A stretch of DNA of 64,000 nucleotides from Pontibacter sp. FD36 (GCF_015686655.1 NZ_JADPMP010000002.1:248001-312000), one strand, 5' to 3'; shown: positions 51,087 through 61,244, counted from the first letter of the stretch. Made by a program: numbers and translations. The notes: generated from the sequence alone by a model not told the origin.

Positions 51087-52565
51087 TTAGAAAGAGAGGT
51101 CTTTGCCTTGGTAGAAATCCAAGACTTTTAGTTTAAAGGTATATTCGTATTTCGCCTGTACCAGGCTGGACTGAGCCGAGCGGTAGGTGTTCGCTACTAC
51201 ATTGAAATCTACTGTGTTGATCACACCACCCTGAAGTCTTAGTTCAGCATTGCGGAAGTTTTTCTCAGAGGCGTTTACCTGCTGGCGGGCAGCTGCGTAG
51301 CGACGCTGTGCCGCGATGGCATCCACATAGGCCTGCTCGATCGTCTGACGCAGGTTGTTACGGGCAATGTCCGCATTGAGCTGTGCATTTTGCTGCTGTA
51401 TTTTGGCTCGCTGCACGTTGGTGCGGACCTGCAAACTGTTTAGGATCGGAATCTGTAATGACACACCCACCTGCGTGTTCAGGTTGTCGTCCCACTGACG
51501 GAACATACCGTAATATTCATCAATACGTCGTGTCTCCACATTATCAAACCAGAGTGTCTGAGAGGCAGAGCCTGTTTCGTTCAGGTATACAACCTGGGGT
51601 ACACGGCCTACCACTTCCCTTTCGATAGCCAACAGTCTGCGGCTGGTGCTGGCATATCTGCTACCTGCACCTGCAAAAAGGCTAAGACGTGGGAAATAAG
51701 CACCACGAGCCAGACTAAGACCTGTATCGGCACTGCGCAAGCGCAGATCGGTGGCACGAATGGCAGGGAGCGTCTGCAGGGCCACATCGTATACCTGGCT
51801 ACCATCCACGATGACTGGGTTCTCATCAGGCTCCGGAATGTCTGGTATTTCTACCTGAAACTCTTCTGTGGTCGGGATATTCAGCAGTTGCATCAGCGTG
51901 AGCCTTGCTATATCGCGTTGATTCTGTGCTGTAATGTAGTTCAGTTCGTCTGTTGCCAGCTGCGACTCCAGATCCAACACAGCATTTTCGGCCACGCTGC
52001 CAGCTTTCAAAAGCGCTTGTGTACGGGTGAGTTGCTGAGTGGTAAGGTTGCGCTGCAAATCCGACACATTCATCTGTTCGTTGGCAAACAGGATGTTCAG
52101 ATAAGCGGTTACGATCTGGATTGTGATATCATTTTGAGCAGAAAGATAGTCTTGCTCACTCGCCTCGAGGTCTAAACTGTTCTGCTTGATCTGATTAACC
52201 TGCTGAAAACCTGCAAACAGCGGCATTGACGCGTTAATCGAAACATTGGAAGTTCGGGCGTTCTGCGTCTGCAGGCTAAAGCTTACCGGGTCCTGAAAGG
52301 AACCTGTGTTGAAGCTGTAGTTACCATTGGCATTGATACTGGGCAGCCGGGCTGCACGTGACTGGTTCAGGTCAGCCTTGCTTAAATCTCGGTTCAGACT
52401 GCTCTGACGCACATTCAGGTTGTTTGCCTTCGCATAATCAACCGCTTCCTGCAGCGACCATACGCCATCACCTCCTGCACCTTGCTGCTGCGCCATGGCG
52501 GAGCCAAATCCACCAACTGTTAATCCCAGGGCCAACAATAGCACCTTGTTTGACATTTTTTTCAT
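51087..52565 (-). CDS. TolC family outer-membrane channel
   Basis: A 492-residue protein with a signal peptide (MKKMSNKVLLLALGLTVGGF then G-SAMAQ) and two helical-bundle halves typical of TolC, rich in Asn, Gln and Ala (for example SLNRDLSKADLNQSRAARLP and RQTIEQAYVDAIAAQRRYAA). It forms the outer-membrane duct for an efflux or secretion system. It is encoded between sdaAB (14 bases upstream) and the adaptor (nine bases downstream). Trimeric assembly is inferred from the family. Confidence 0.9.
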   Translation of the reverse strand: MKKMSNKVLLLALGLTVGGFGSAMAQQQGAGGDGVWSLQEAVDYAKANNLNVRQSSLNRDLSKADLNQSRAARLPSINANGNYSFNTGSFQDPVSFSLQTQNARTSNVSINASMPLFAGFQQVNQIKQNSLDLEASEQDYLSAQNDITIQIVTAYLNILFANEQMNVSDLQRNLTTQQLTRTQALLKAGSVAENAVLDLESQLATDELNYITAQNQRDIARLTLMQLLNIPTTEEFQVEIPDIPEPDENPVIVDGSQVYDVALQTLPAIRATDLRLRSADTGLSLARGAYFPRLSLFAGAGSRYASTSRRLLAIEREVVGRVPQVVYLNETGSASQTLWFDNVETRRIDEYYGMFRQWDDNLNTQVGVSLQIPILNSLQVRTNVQRAKIQQQNAQLNADIARNNLRQTIEQAYVDAIAAQRRYAAARQQVNASEKNFRNAELRLQGGVINTVDFNVVANTYRSAQSSLVQAKYEYTFKLKVLDFYQGKDLSF

Positions 52566-52579
52566 AGTATGATTTCTTC

Positions 52580-53257
52580 TTAAAGGTCGATATTAGGAAT
52601 GTAAATCACATGCTTTACCCAGCTTAGTTGTTTCAGGTACTCGAGTGTGATAGGTTTGATGCCGGAGTCCATCTCGATGAATTGGCGTGCCATTTCATTT
52701 CTGCCTTTTCGCGACACGTTCATGGTGGCAATGTTACAATCATCCTGCGCGATCACGGTTGCGATAAAGGCGATACTGCCCTTCACATCATCCGCGTCAA
52801 TGATCAGCGTGTGCAGATTGGCCGAGAAGTTTGCCGTAAAGCCGTCTACCTCTACAATCTTGATCACACCGCCGCCACGGCTCTGCCCAATCACTTCCAC
52901 CTGCCGGTCTCCTGCTTTCAGGTTCAGCTTGATGGTATTGGGGTGCATGGTGGATGCGTTGCCTACCGAGCGGAAGGTATACTTCAGGCCGCGTTCTTTG
53001 GCATGGTCAAAAGCTTCCTTGATGCGTTTGTCATCAGTTTTAAAATCCAGCAGGCCGGCTACAATAGCACGGTCAGAGCCATGGCCCTCGTAGGTTTGGG
53101 CAAAAGAATTATAAAAAGTAATGATAGCTTCCTCGGGAGCCGTTCCTAAAACCCGGATGGCCGCACGTGCAATGCGCACTACGCCAGCGGTATGGGAGCT
53201 TGAGGGACCTATCATAATGGGACCAATCATATCAAAAACACTGCTTTTTTCTGCCAT
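52580..53257 (-). CDS. sdaAB: L-serine ammonia-lyase, iron-sulfur dependent, beta subunit
   Basis: The 225-residue beta subunit (start at the ATG giving MAEKSSVFDMIGP, 14 codons downstream of a longer in-frame ATG) holds the GPSSSHTAG substrate motif (16-24) and a C-terminal ACT domain (from about 150). With an alpha subunit it deaminates L-serine to pyruvate using a [4Fe-4S] cluster. The alpha-subunit gene is not in this window. It leads a closely spaced series with TolC, adaptor and gpsA genes. Confidence 0.92.
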   Translation of the reverse strand: MAEKSSVFDMIGPIMIGPSSSHTAGVVRIARAAIRVLGTAPEEAIITFYNSFAQTYEGHGSDRAIVAGLLDFKTDDKRIKEAFDHAKERGLKYTFRSVGNASTMHPNTIKLNLKAGDRQVEVIGQSRGGGVIKIVEVDGFTANFSANLHTLIIDADDVKGSIAFIATVIAQDDCNIATMNVSRKGRNEMARQFIEMDSGIKPITLEYLKQLSWVKHVIYIPNIDL

Positions 53258-53600
53258 GGGGATAAAGCGGGTAAATATCGTAAAACCCAAATTTAACAAT
53301 TAAGGCTTATTATAACATTTTTTCGCCGGTATATTCTGGTGATTTCTACCAACAGTCGCTTTTGCTCTATTAATATCGGTATTCGGCCCATCAACTGTAT
53401 CGAATTGCACGGCTTTGTAAGCCTTCAAAACACATGATGCTAATGGTAAAAAAATGGTTGCCTGGCATCATTGGATTTATTTTGGCAGATTATTGTTTTC
53501 ATGGAAGGAGTGATAAATATGGGGCCGTCTTCAAAATCTATGCGATTGTTTTACTTTATTTGTAGGCTAATGGCGTCTCATAAACCCCCATCTGTATATC
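53258..53600. other. Gene-free stretch upstream of the tryptophan dioxygenase gene
   Basis: No frame, hairpin or repeat that I can support is present. AT-rich words such as TATTTGTAGGC near 53555 could be promoter parts, but none matches TAnnTTTG with a proper -33 element. Confidence 0.4.
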
Positions 53601-54569
53601 ATGGAGCAACAACCTTTTAAGCCGGAAGTGCTGGAGCAACTTCGCAGACTGGAAGCCAAGTACGTGCCGCTCGGGCAGGATCTGGCCGCCTATCTGGAGG
53701 GACTTTACTACACGGATTACCTCAACTACTGGGATTATATTCACCTCGATACCCTGTTGAGCCTGCAGAACCCTCGCACGACCATACCGGATGAAAAGAT
53801 CTTCATCATGTACCACCAGATAACCGAGCTCTACTTTAAGCTGTGTCTGGAGGAGTACCGGCAAATAGGTGAAGACAAAGGTATTACAGGTGAAATGCTC
53901 TTCAAACGATTGAAGCGTATCAACCGCTATTTTGAAAACCTGATCGACTCCTTTGATGTGATGGTGGACGGTATGGACCCGAAGCAATTCCTACAGTTCC
54001 GGATGGCACTGATGCCAGCCAGTGGTTTCCAGTCGGTGCAGTACCGCATGATTGAGATAGCCTCGACAGAATTGCGCAACCTTACGGATAAAGAGAAACG
54101 CAAAGCATTGGGCTTGCAAAGTACGCATGAGGAACTGATGGGCTGTATCTATTGGAAAGAAGGCGCCACCGAAGTGTCATCGGGTGCCAAAACGCTCACG
54201 CTGATCCGATTTGAAGAAAAGTATACGCAGCAACTCATTCAGTTTGCTAGGCAGTATGAAAACATGAATGTCTGGGCTGTCTACAAGCGTTTGTCTGAGG
54301 AAGAACAGCAAAACCCTCGCCTGATCCGTCAGTTACGCGAGCTCGACAGCAATGTGAACGTAAACTGGCCGCTGATGCATTATAAGTCAGCCGTACGCTA
54401 CCTGCAACGCGACCCGGAGGTGATTGCTGCAACGGGCGGAACCAACTGGCAGAAATACCTTCCTCCCAAGTTCCAGAAGCGCATTTTCTACCCGGAGCTT
54501 TGGTCTGAAGAAGAGCTTGAAAACTGGGGCAAGGGCTGGGTCGAGAAAGTACTGAATGGTGATATTTAG
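53601..54569 (+). CDS. Tryptophan 2,3-dioxygenase family protein
   Basis: A 322-residue heme protein related to tryptophan 2,3-dioxygenase, which opens the indole ring of L-tryptophan to N-formylkynurenine. IMYHQITELYFKLCLEEYRQ (74-93) and FRMALMPASGFQSVQYRMIE (131-150) are the substrate- and heme-site motifs. The length and helical pattern fit the family. No kynurenine-pathway genes are adjacent, so the pathway it feeds is not visible here. Confidence 0.9.
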   Translation: MEQQPFKPEVLEQLRRLEAKYVPLGQDLAAYLEGLYYTDYLNYWDYIHLDTLLSLQNPRTTIPDEKIFIMYHQITELYFKLCLEEYRQIGEDKGITGEMLFKRLKRINRYFENLIDSFDVMVDGMDPKQFLQFRMALMPASGFQSVQYRMIEIASTELRNLTDKEKRKALGLQSTHEELMGCIYWKEGATEVSSGAKTLTLIRFEEKYTQQLIQFARQYENMNVWAVYKRLSEEEQQNPRLIRQLRELDSNVNVNWPLMHYKSAVRYLQRDPEVIAATGGTNWQKYLPPKFQKRIFYPELWSEEELENWGKGWVEKVLNGDI

Positions 54570-54740
54570 AATTGCTGATTGTATTTCCACCAATTTTACA
54601 CTTAGTTGTAACCAATCACGAGCCTGTTCTCAGTTTGAAGTTTTGGACTTCGATTTAACTCGAAGTGTTACACCGTTACTCATATTGAGCTAAACAATCA
54701 ACAATTTAAACTTTAAGGATAAATACCTTACTAACTGTAA

Positions 54741-56318
54741 ATGAATAAGAAAGAAGTTGAAGTTGTGCTGTCGCCTGAGGTGGCGTACAACGACGAAGTG
54801 CTGGAGCTGGAGCTTATTAAAAGTGCCGGTGTGAAGCCGGAAGATGTAAAGCATATTCACCGCATCAAGCGTTCTATTGATGCCCGCGGGCGGCAGGTGC
54901 TGCTGCGGGTCAGAGCCGATATTTATCTGGATACTCCACCTGCTGATATTATCGCACCAAGGTATAGCTACCCTGATGTAAGCACTGAAAAGAAGGTTAT
55001 TATTGTCGGTGCTGGTCCGGCTGGTCTGTTTGCTGCTCTGCGTTGCATTGAGCTTGGTCTGAAGCCTGTTGTACTGGAGCGTGGGAAAGACGTCCGTTCG
55101 CGTCGCCGCGACCTGGCAGCTATCAACAAAGAGCATATCGTGAATCCTGACTCGAACTATTGTTTCGGAGAAGGCGGTGCTGGTACGTATTCGGACGGCA
55201 AGCTCTATACCCGATCCAAGAAGCGTGGTGATCTGCAGCGTATACTTGAAATTTTCGTGCAGCACGGTGCTACCCGCGACATCCTCTTCGATGCCCATCC
55301 CCATATCGGTACAAACAAACTGCCTCGCATTATCACCACCATCCGCGAAACTATAGAGGCTGCCGGAGGCGAAGTGCTTTTTGACAAACGCGTGACAGAT
55401 TTTATTGTGGAACAGGACGAGATGAAAGGCGTCGTGACGCAGGATGGGCAGGAGTATTCCGGTGAAGCCGTAATACTGGCGACTGGCCATAGCGCCCGCG
55501 ACATCTTTGAACTGCTGCATCACAAGGGCATCACCATTGAGGCAAAGCCTTTTGCCATGGGCGTGCGTGTAGAACATCAGCAAAAACTAATTGACAGCAT
55601 ACAGTACAAGTGCGAAGACCGCGGTTGCTGGCTGCCAGCCTCTTCCTATGCGCTGGTGCGCCAGACGGTATACGATAACAAGCAGCGCGGCATTTTCTCG
55701 TTCTGCATGTGTCCGGGTGGATTTATCGTACCTTCTGCCACATCTCCTGGCGAGGTGGTGGTGAATGGTATGTCCCCGAGTCGCCGCGACTCTAAGTTTG
55801 CCAACTCAGGTATAGTCGTAGCGATAGAGCTGGAAGACATGGAGCTTGACAAGTACGGTCCACTTGCAGGATTGCGTATGCAGGAAGCCCTGGAGCGCAA
55901 AGCTTGCGAAATGGCAGGCGGTACCCAGAAAGCTCCCGCCCAGCTCCTTCTCGACTTTACCCGTCAGAAAACCGGTGGAGCCCTGCTGGAGACTTCCTAC
56001 CAGCCCGGCCTGACACCTGTTGACATGAACAAACTGTTCTCCCCTGCTATGGCTTACCGTTTGCGGGAAGGTTTCAAGGCCTTTGGCAACAAGATGCGCG
56101 GCTACCTGAGCAATGACGCCCAGATCATTGGGGTGGAAAGCCGTACCTCCTCCCCTGTGCGGATACCCCGCGATAGAGAGACCCTGGAGCATGTGCAGGT
56201 GAAGAACCTGTACCCATGTGCAGAAGGTGCCGGTTATGCAGGAGGTATTGTGTCAGCGGCAATGGACGGGGAACGCTGCGCCGAAAAAATAGCAGCAAAA
56301 GTGCTCCGACAGGTATAG
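54741..56318 (+). CDS. FAD-dependent dehydrogenase (uncharacterised COG2509 type)
   Basis: A 525-residue flavoprotein. After an N-terminal segment of about 85 residues the dinucleotide-binding motif VIIVGAGPAGLFAALRCIEL (88-107) binds FAD. LVLERGKDVRSRRRDLAAIN and FGEGGAGTYSDGKLYTRSKK are further family marks. A second GxGxxG-like region appears with ATGHSARDIFELLHHKG, and the C-terminal part is typical (AEGAGYAGGIVSAAMDGERC). The substrate is unknown. It has 171 bases upstream, and the CoA-binding gene follows after 90 bases. Confidence 0.9.
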   Translation: MNKKEVEVVLSPEVAYNDEVLELELIKSAGVKPEDVKHIHRIKRSIDARGRQVLLRVRADIYLDTPPADIIAPRYSYPDVSTEKKVIIVGAGPAGLFAALRCIELGLKPVVLERGKDVRSRRRDLAAINKEHIVNPDSNYCFGEGGAGTYSDGKLYTRSKKRGDLQRILEIFVQHGATRDILFDAHPHIGTNKLPRIITTIRETIEAAGGEVLFDKRVTDFIVEQDEMKGVVTQDGQEYSGEAVILATGHSARDIFELLHHKGITIEAKPFAMGVRVEHQQKLIDSIQYKCEDRGCWLPASSYALVRQTVYDNKQRGIFSFCMCPGGFIVPSATSPGEVVVNGMSPSRRDSKFANSGIVVAIELEDMELDKYGPLAGLRMQEALERKACEMAGGTQKAPAQLLLDFTRQKTGGALLETSYQPGLTPVDMNKLFSPAMAYRLREGFKAFGNKMRGYLSNDAQIIGVESRTSSPVRIPRDRETLEHVQVKNLYPCAEGAGYAGGIVSAAMDGERCAEKIAAKVLRQV

Positions 56319-56408
56319 CAAATTGGATTGTATATGTCTTATACCTGATTGCCCTGTAACGTTTCAGGACGTATAGCTGTTAAATAGAGGGAGCAAAATA
56401 TCTGAATT

Positions 56409-56771
56409 ATGAAAAAGACACTTGTACTGGGTGCTACCGATAATCCTTCCCGCTTTGCCTATAAGGCTATACACCGACTGCAACAGCATGGTCACGAAGT
56501 GGTGCCAGTGGGCATTCGAAAAGGAGAAGTCGGCGGTCAGCCCATTATTACTGATAAGACACAAAAGATTGATGGCATTGATACGGTTACGCTATATGTA
56601 GGACCGCAGAATCAGCCGACGTGGTATGATTATATTATCTCACTGCAGCCGAAGCGCATTATCTTTAATCCGGGTACTGAAAACCGCGAACTGGAACAAA
56701 TGGCTGAAGATGCAGGTATAGAAACCATGCACCATTGCACGCTGGTTATGCTGGCTTCCAGCACTTATTAA
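56409..56771 (+). CDS. CoA-binding protein
   Basis: A 120-residue Rossmann-type CoA-binding protein (CoA_binding_2). It opens KKTLVLGATDNPSRFAYKAI with the nucleotide-binding loop, and includes HEVVPVGIRKGEVGG and PKRIIFNPGTENRELE. The family is small, widespread and of unknown exact function, perhaps in acyl-CoA sensing. It is followed by a strong terminator and a convergent ABC permease gene. Confidence 0.88.
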   Translation: MKKTLVLGATDNPSRFAYKAIHRLQQHGHEVVPVGIRKGEVGGQPIITDKTQKIDGIDTVTLYVGPQNQPTWYDYIISLQPKRIIFNPGTENRELEQMAEDAGIETMHHCTLVMLASSTY

Positions 56772-56880
56772 AATTTTTTCAAAATATTTTTTGGAGGCTG
56801 TAACTTCCGGAAAAGCCGGGCGTATAATCCAATATAATCAAAGTTTGCAGATGGCATTTGTTGTCTATGCAATCTTTAGA

Positions 56881-56908
56881 AAAAGGGATCTTTCAAGAGA
56901 TCCCTTTT
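56881..56908. terminator. Bidirectional terminator between the CoA-binding and ABC permease genes
   Basis: An 11-bp perfect stem (AAAAGGGATCT with AGATCCCTTTT) and a six-base loop are followed by a T-run on the plus strand. They lie just before the stop of the convergent permease. Confidence 0.85.
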
Positions 56909-56914
56909 TTGTTT

Positions 56915-59485
56915 TTATGCCTCCCTTCTCAGCACTTCCAATGGTGGTCTGTTCAGTACCCCGCGGCTGTTAAGCAAACCCACTGCCACAGTAAGCAGTG
57001 TCACCAGCACAAAGATGATCAGCAGCGGCCAGAGCACTGGCACAAAGTCCATTTCAAAGCTAAATACAGCCAGGGCCCATGCGGCACCAAAGGCGATCAC
57101 GCAGCCTACAGCGGCAGCCAGTACCCCCAGCATCATGTATTCCATCAGCGTTATACCTAGTATCTGCTTTTTGTTGGCCCCGAGTGTACGCAGGAGCACA
57201 CTCTCCTGTACCCGCTGATATTTACTTACATTCACAGATCCTACCAGCACCAGCAAGCCCGTGAAAATACTGAAGAGCGCCATAAACTGGATTACAAAAG
57301 AGATCTGGCTGACCACTTCCTCGAGTGTGCGCAGGATCAGGTCGAGGCCGATGGCGGATACGTTCGGAAAAGCCTCCACGACGCGTCGTTGAAACTGCGC
57401 GGCTTGTTGCTCGTTGTTGCTGCGCGTCATTAACACATGAAACTGTGGCGCTTCTTCCAACACACCTGTAGGGAAAAGTACCTGGAAGTTGGTCTGCACC
57501 CTGTTCCAGTCCACACGCCTAATATGGGCTACGCGGGCAGGTATAGTTGCTCCCTGCACATTGTACAGCAGCGAATCACCGACTTTAACTTTTATCCGCT
57601 CGGCATAGCGCTCCTCCAGTGACACTGGCACTCTGCCACTGCCGTTATACTGGTTTTCGCTCCAGGCGCCCTCCTGTGTCTTTTCAGAATCGCTCAGCCG
57701 GTCACGGTACGTCACCCTATACTCCCGCGTGAAGTTCCATGGTCTGATTTCCAGCGTGGTATCCTTGCGTACATCTGCCAGTGTCAGGTTATTGATCTGT
57801 TCCAGCCGCACTGTCACGATTGGGTCAAAGTACAGGATCGGAAGTCCCTCCTGTTTTGTCAGGTCAGCTACCTGCTCACGCTGTGCATTCTGAATGTCAA
57901 ACAATACTAGGTTCGGCTGCTCCTCAGTACCTGAAAGCGATACTTCGCTAAGTAGTGTTCGCTGCACCATGAAAAGCGTGCCGATCAGGGCCGTACCTAA
58001 ACCGATGGAAACCACCAGTAGCAAGGTCTGGTTGTTTGGTCGGTATAGATTGGCCAATCCCTGACGCCAGACGTAGCCCCAGTGCGACGGGAAGAAGCGT
58101 TTGACAGTCCACGACAGGCCTTTTGCGAGCAGAGCCAGTACCAGGAAGGCTGCAATGACCCCACCCGTGAAGTATAAGGCCTGCCACCAGGTGCCCATTT
58201 GCCAACGTGAGAAAACAACGACAAAGGCCAGTATCAGACCATATACGGCCCAACGGAGCGGGTCTTTCTGATTGGTCAGGTGCTCCACCGTGGCACGCAG
58301 GGTAATCAGCGGCGACACCTGCCGTATGCTTAATAGAGGCAGCAGCGCAAAAAGAACCGACACGACCACACCCAGCAATATACCTTGTGCAGCAGCAGTT
58401 ACGGAGAAATAGGCGTCTACCGATACCGGCAGGAAGGAGCCAAATAGCTCTGGCAGCACCAGTTGCACGACGCTACCTAAGGCCGCACCAGCAAGTCCGC
58501 CCAGCAAGCCCATGCCCATTACCTGGAACAGGTATACCAGAAAGGCCTGCTTGCCGCTCATACCCAGACAGCGAAGTATGCCGATGGTTGCCAGCTTGTC
58601 ACGCATGTACACATGCACGGCACTCGCAACCCCTACGCAACCCAGCAGCAAGGCCACAAAGCCTACCAGCGCCAGAAAACGGGCCAGTTCATCATAAGAG
58701 CGGCCCATACTCTTTTTGCGGGTCTCTACCGTGTCGTAGAACATACCTAGTTCCTCAAACCGCGGATCTAGCTTGTTGCCTAGCGTATCGGGCTGTACAT
58801 CATCATTCAGGTCGTAGTAATAATAATAAGAAACCCGGCTGCCGCGCTGTATCAGGCCGGTTTCGGGCAGGTATTGTCTAGGAATGTACACCACAGGCGC
58901 AACAGCAGCCGTCATGGCGGTCTGGCCAGGTATACGGTGCAGGGCACCTTCGATAGCAAAAGTCAACGCACCCACCCTGATCGAGTCGCCGGGTTGGGCC
59001 TCGTATTGCAGCATCAGGTTGTAATCCACCAGCGCTCTCCTGTCTTCACGGAAGCTACGGCTGGCTGCTACCGGGTCGGTTTCAATGGCTCCGAAGTAAG
59101 GAAACTCTCCTTCCAGCGCCCTTACCTGCACTAGTCGGGTATCGTTGCTCTTCACAAAGTATACCATCGACATCATGCGGTTCTCGTCAGAACGCTTACC
59201 CAGTGTGCTCACCGAATCGATAAGGGCCATGGAAAGCGAATCGGGCTCTTTGTTCATGCCCATCACCAGGTCTGCGCCTATAAGGCCACGGGCCTTTTCG
59301 TCAATGGCTACCTGCAGACTGTCGCGGAATGAGTTGATGGCCACCAGCGCGGCTATACCCAGCACAATAGACGACAGGAACAGCACCAGCCTGCCCCGGC
59401 TGCGGCGGGTATCGCGCCAGGCCATCTTGAGCAGCCAGGATATGTTCAGTTTCGGTTTATCCGGATTTGGCTTGTTGTCAGACAA
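56915..59485 (-). CDS. ABC transporter permease, FtsX/YbbP-like, large
   Basis: An 856-residue inner-membrane permease with an N-terminal membrane segment (LVLFLSSIVLGIAALVAIN), a large periplasmic (MacB_PCD-like) domain and two FtsX domains (about 240-370 and 720-850, hydrophobic segments such as LALVGFVALLLGCVGVASAV and YMMLGVLAAAVGCVIAFGAA). Its length and partners fit E. coli YbbP. With the ATP-binding gene 52 bases upstream it forms an exporter probably linked to lipid or peptide handling at the envelope. The partner SGNH esterase is divergent upstream. Confidence 0.9.
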   Translation of the reverse strand: MSDNKPNPDKPKLNISWLLKMAWRDTRRSRGRLVLFLSSIVLGIAALVAINSFRDSLQVAIDEKARGLIGADLVMGMNKEPDSLSMALIDSVSTLGKRSDENRMMSMVYFVKSNDTRLVQVRALEGEFPYFGAIETDPVAASRSFREDRRALVDYNLMLQYEAQPGDSIRVGALTFAIEGALHRIPGQTAMTAAVAPVVYIPRQYLPETGLIQRGSRVSYYYYYDLNDDVQPDTLGNKLDPRFEELGMFYDTVETRKKSMGRSYDELARFLALVGFVALLLGCVGVASAVHVYMRDKLATIGILRCLGMSGKQAFLVYLFQVMGMGLLGGLAGAALGSVVQLVLPELFGSFLPVSVDAYFSVTAAAQGILLGVVVSVLFALLPLLSIRQVSPLITLRATVEHLTNQKDPLRWAVYGLILAFVVVFSRWQMGTWWQALYFTGGVIAAFLVLALLAKGLSWTVKRFFPSHWGYVWRQGLANLYRPNNQTLLLVVSIGLGTALIGTLFMVQRTLLSEVSLSGTEEQPNLVLFDIQNAQREQVADLTKQEGLPILYFDPIVTVRLEQINNLTLADVRKDTTLEIRPWNFTREYRVTYRDRLSDSEKTQEGAWSENQYNGSGRVPVSLEERYAERIKVKVGDSLLYNVQGATIPARVAHIRRVDWNRVQTNFQVLFPTGVLEEAPQFHVLMTRSNNEQQAAQFQRRVVEAFPNVSAIGLDLILRTLEEVVSQISFVIQFMALFSIFTGLLVLVGSVNVSKYQRVQESVLLRTLGANKKQILGITLMEYMMLGVLAAAVGCVIAFGAAWALAVFSFEMDFVPVLWPLLIIFVLVTLLTVAVGLLNSRGVLNRPPLEVLRREA

Positions 59486-59537
59486 GGTATACTTGATGTT
59501 TAGTGAGGTAAGATTCTATAAACTCGATGCTTATACC

Positions 59538-60257
59538 TTAGGAAAGGTTGGAGTCCTCGGATTGGTGAACTGTTTCAGGAGCCCCTGTATCAGACACCAC
59601 ATGCCCGCCCTTAATGCGAATAATGCGTTGCGTCTTTTCGGCCAGTTCCAGATCGTGGGTTACGAGTACCAGCGTAGTACCTGCTTCTCTATTCAGGTCA
59701 AACAGTAGGTTTTCAACCTTATCGCCTGTCTCCTCGTCCAGGTTACCGGTTGGCTCATCTGCAAAGAGGATGGTGGGGCGATTGGAGAAAGCCCTTGCAA
59801 GCGATACTCGCTGCTGCTCTCCACCTGAAAGCTGAGTCGGGTAATGGTCGTGGCGCTCAGCCAGTCCCACGCGGGCCAGCAAATCCATGGCTTGTCGCTG
59901 TACATTGCGCTCACCGCGCAGCTCCAGCGGCACCATCACATTTTCTAGCGCCGTGAGTGTAGGTATAAGCTGGAAGTTCTGAAAGATGAAACCCACGTAC
60001 TGGTTGCGCACCTGCGCCCGGGCGTCTTCGCTGAGGTTGTCGAGGCGCACGCCATTGAGAACAACAGAGCCGCTACTGGCCCTGTCAAGTCCGGCACAAA
60101 GTCCCAGCAAAGTGGTTTTGCCGCTTCCGGAAGGCCCCACGATAGAACAGGTGTCTCCGGCCTGCAGTGTAAAGTTGATGCCCTCCAGCACCGTCAGGTG
60201 ACGGTCGCCGCTGTCGTAGGTTTTCTTCAGGTTGTTGATTTCTAGTATAGTAGACAC
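59538..60257 (-). CDS. ABC transporter ATP-binding protein (YbbA/LolD-like)
   Basis: A 239-residue ATPase with Walker A GPSGSGKTT (39-47), signature LSGGEQQRVSLARAFSNRPT (142-161) and Walker B ILFADEPTGN. It drives the FtsX-type permease encoded downstream on the same strand. YbbA-YbbP pairs often sit next to a TesA-like esterase, as here with the divergent gene at 60402. Of the two large LolD-like families, the neighbours favour YbbA. The exported substrate is not known. Confidence 0.93.
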   Translation of the reverse strand: MSTILEINNLKKTYDSGDRHLTVLEGINFTLQAGDTCSIVGPSGSGKTTLLGLCAGLDRASSGSVVLNGVRLDNLSEDARAQVRNQYVGFIFQNFQLIPTLTALENVMVPLELRGERNVQRQAMDLLARVGLAERHDHYPTQLSGGEQQRVSLARAFSNRPTILFADEPTGNLDEETGDKVENLLFDLNREAGTTLVLVTHDLELAEKTQRIIRIKGGHVVSDTGAPETVHQSEDSNLS

Positions 60258-60401
60258 GTAGGTAGTGTTTTTATGAAATTGAACGACGGGTATAGCGTAG
60301 TAGGTATAGCTACTGCTGCACTATTCCCGAACCTAATAACTTATACAGGTCGTTATAGGTTTTAAGATTGATAGAACTAAATTTAGCAAAAAATAAGCTA
60401 C

Positions 60402-61121
60402 ATGAACAAAACGAGCAAGTATATCTCCTTATTCCTCGCCCTCTTCCTTACCCTGTCGGGCTGCGAGCAGGCCACTACCACCGAGCAGGTGGCAACAGAA
60501 CAACAGACACAATTAGACACCACTACCACAGCTGAAGCCTCTAAAAACGAGCGTATCAAGACCATTGTGTTTTTTGGCAACAGCCTTACGGCTGGCTACG
60601 GGCTGGAACCTGACCAAGCCTTTCCGGCGCTGATCCAGGAGCGAATCGATTCCCTTGGCCTCCCTTATAAAGCCGTAAACGCAGGACTGAGCGGTGAGAC
60701 CTCTGCCGGTGGCAAAAGCCGCATTGACTGGCTGCTGAAACAATCAATCGATGTATTTGTGCTGGAACTGGGTGCTAATGACGGCCTGAGAGGTATAGAC
60801 CCGGCTTCGACCTATGATAACCTCGGGACAATCATTGACAAGGTGCGTGAAAAGAATCCGGAGGCGGAGATCATTCTGGCAGGTATGCAAATGCCGCCGA
60901 GCATGGGCCAGCGCTATACCCAGGAGTTTCAGGAGGTGTTTACCCGACTGTCCAATGACAAGAATGTAGCGCTTATACCTTTCCTGCTGGAAGGTGTGGC
61001 AGGCGACCGGGCGCTTAACCAGGGCGATGGTATTCACCCGACTGTAGAGGGACAGCGGATACTTGCAGATAATGTGTGGTCCGTACTGGAGCCAATTTTA
61101 GTGGCCAAACGAGCCTCCTAA
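60402..61121 (+). CDS. SGNH/GDSL arylesterase (TesA-like), lipoprotein
   Basis: A 239-residue esterase of the SGNH type. A lipoprotein signal peptide (SLFLALFLTLSGC with a lipobox cysteine at 21) precedes the catalytic core: VFFGNSLTAGYGL (nucleophile Ser), AGLSGETSAGG (Gly), LELGANDGLRG (Asn) and the C-terminal DGIHPT with the catalytic Asp-x-x-His. It probably hydrolyses acyl esters or thioesters in the periplasm. It is divergent from the YbbA-YbbP exporter with 144 bases between the starts, which suggests joint function in lipid recycling. Confidence 0.93.
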   Translation: MNKTSKYISLFLALFLTLSGCEQATTTEQVATEQQTQLDTTTTAEASKNERIKTIVFFGNSLTAGYGLEPDQAFPALIQERIDSLGLPYKAVNAGLSGETSAGGKSRIDWLLKQSIDVFVLELGANDGLRGIDPASTYDNLGTIIDKVREKNPEAEIILAGMQMPPSMGQRYTQEFQEVFTRLSNDKNVALIPFLLEGVAGDRALNQGDGIHPTVEGQRILADNVWSVLEPILVAKRAS

Positions 61122-61244
61122 GGCACTTTCTGAAAAATAAATAATTTATTTTCAAAGTTTTGTAACCAATTGTAACACTAGTCACGTATAAAAGCATGGC
61201 TAAAAGTTGAAAGTTTAATTAATAATTAATCCTTTCAAAAAATA

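Noticed and set aside
53258..53299. Longer start for sdaAB
   Set aside because: The extra 14 residues are hydrophobic and unlike the family, which begins close to the SSVFDMIGP segment.
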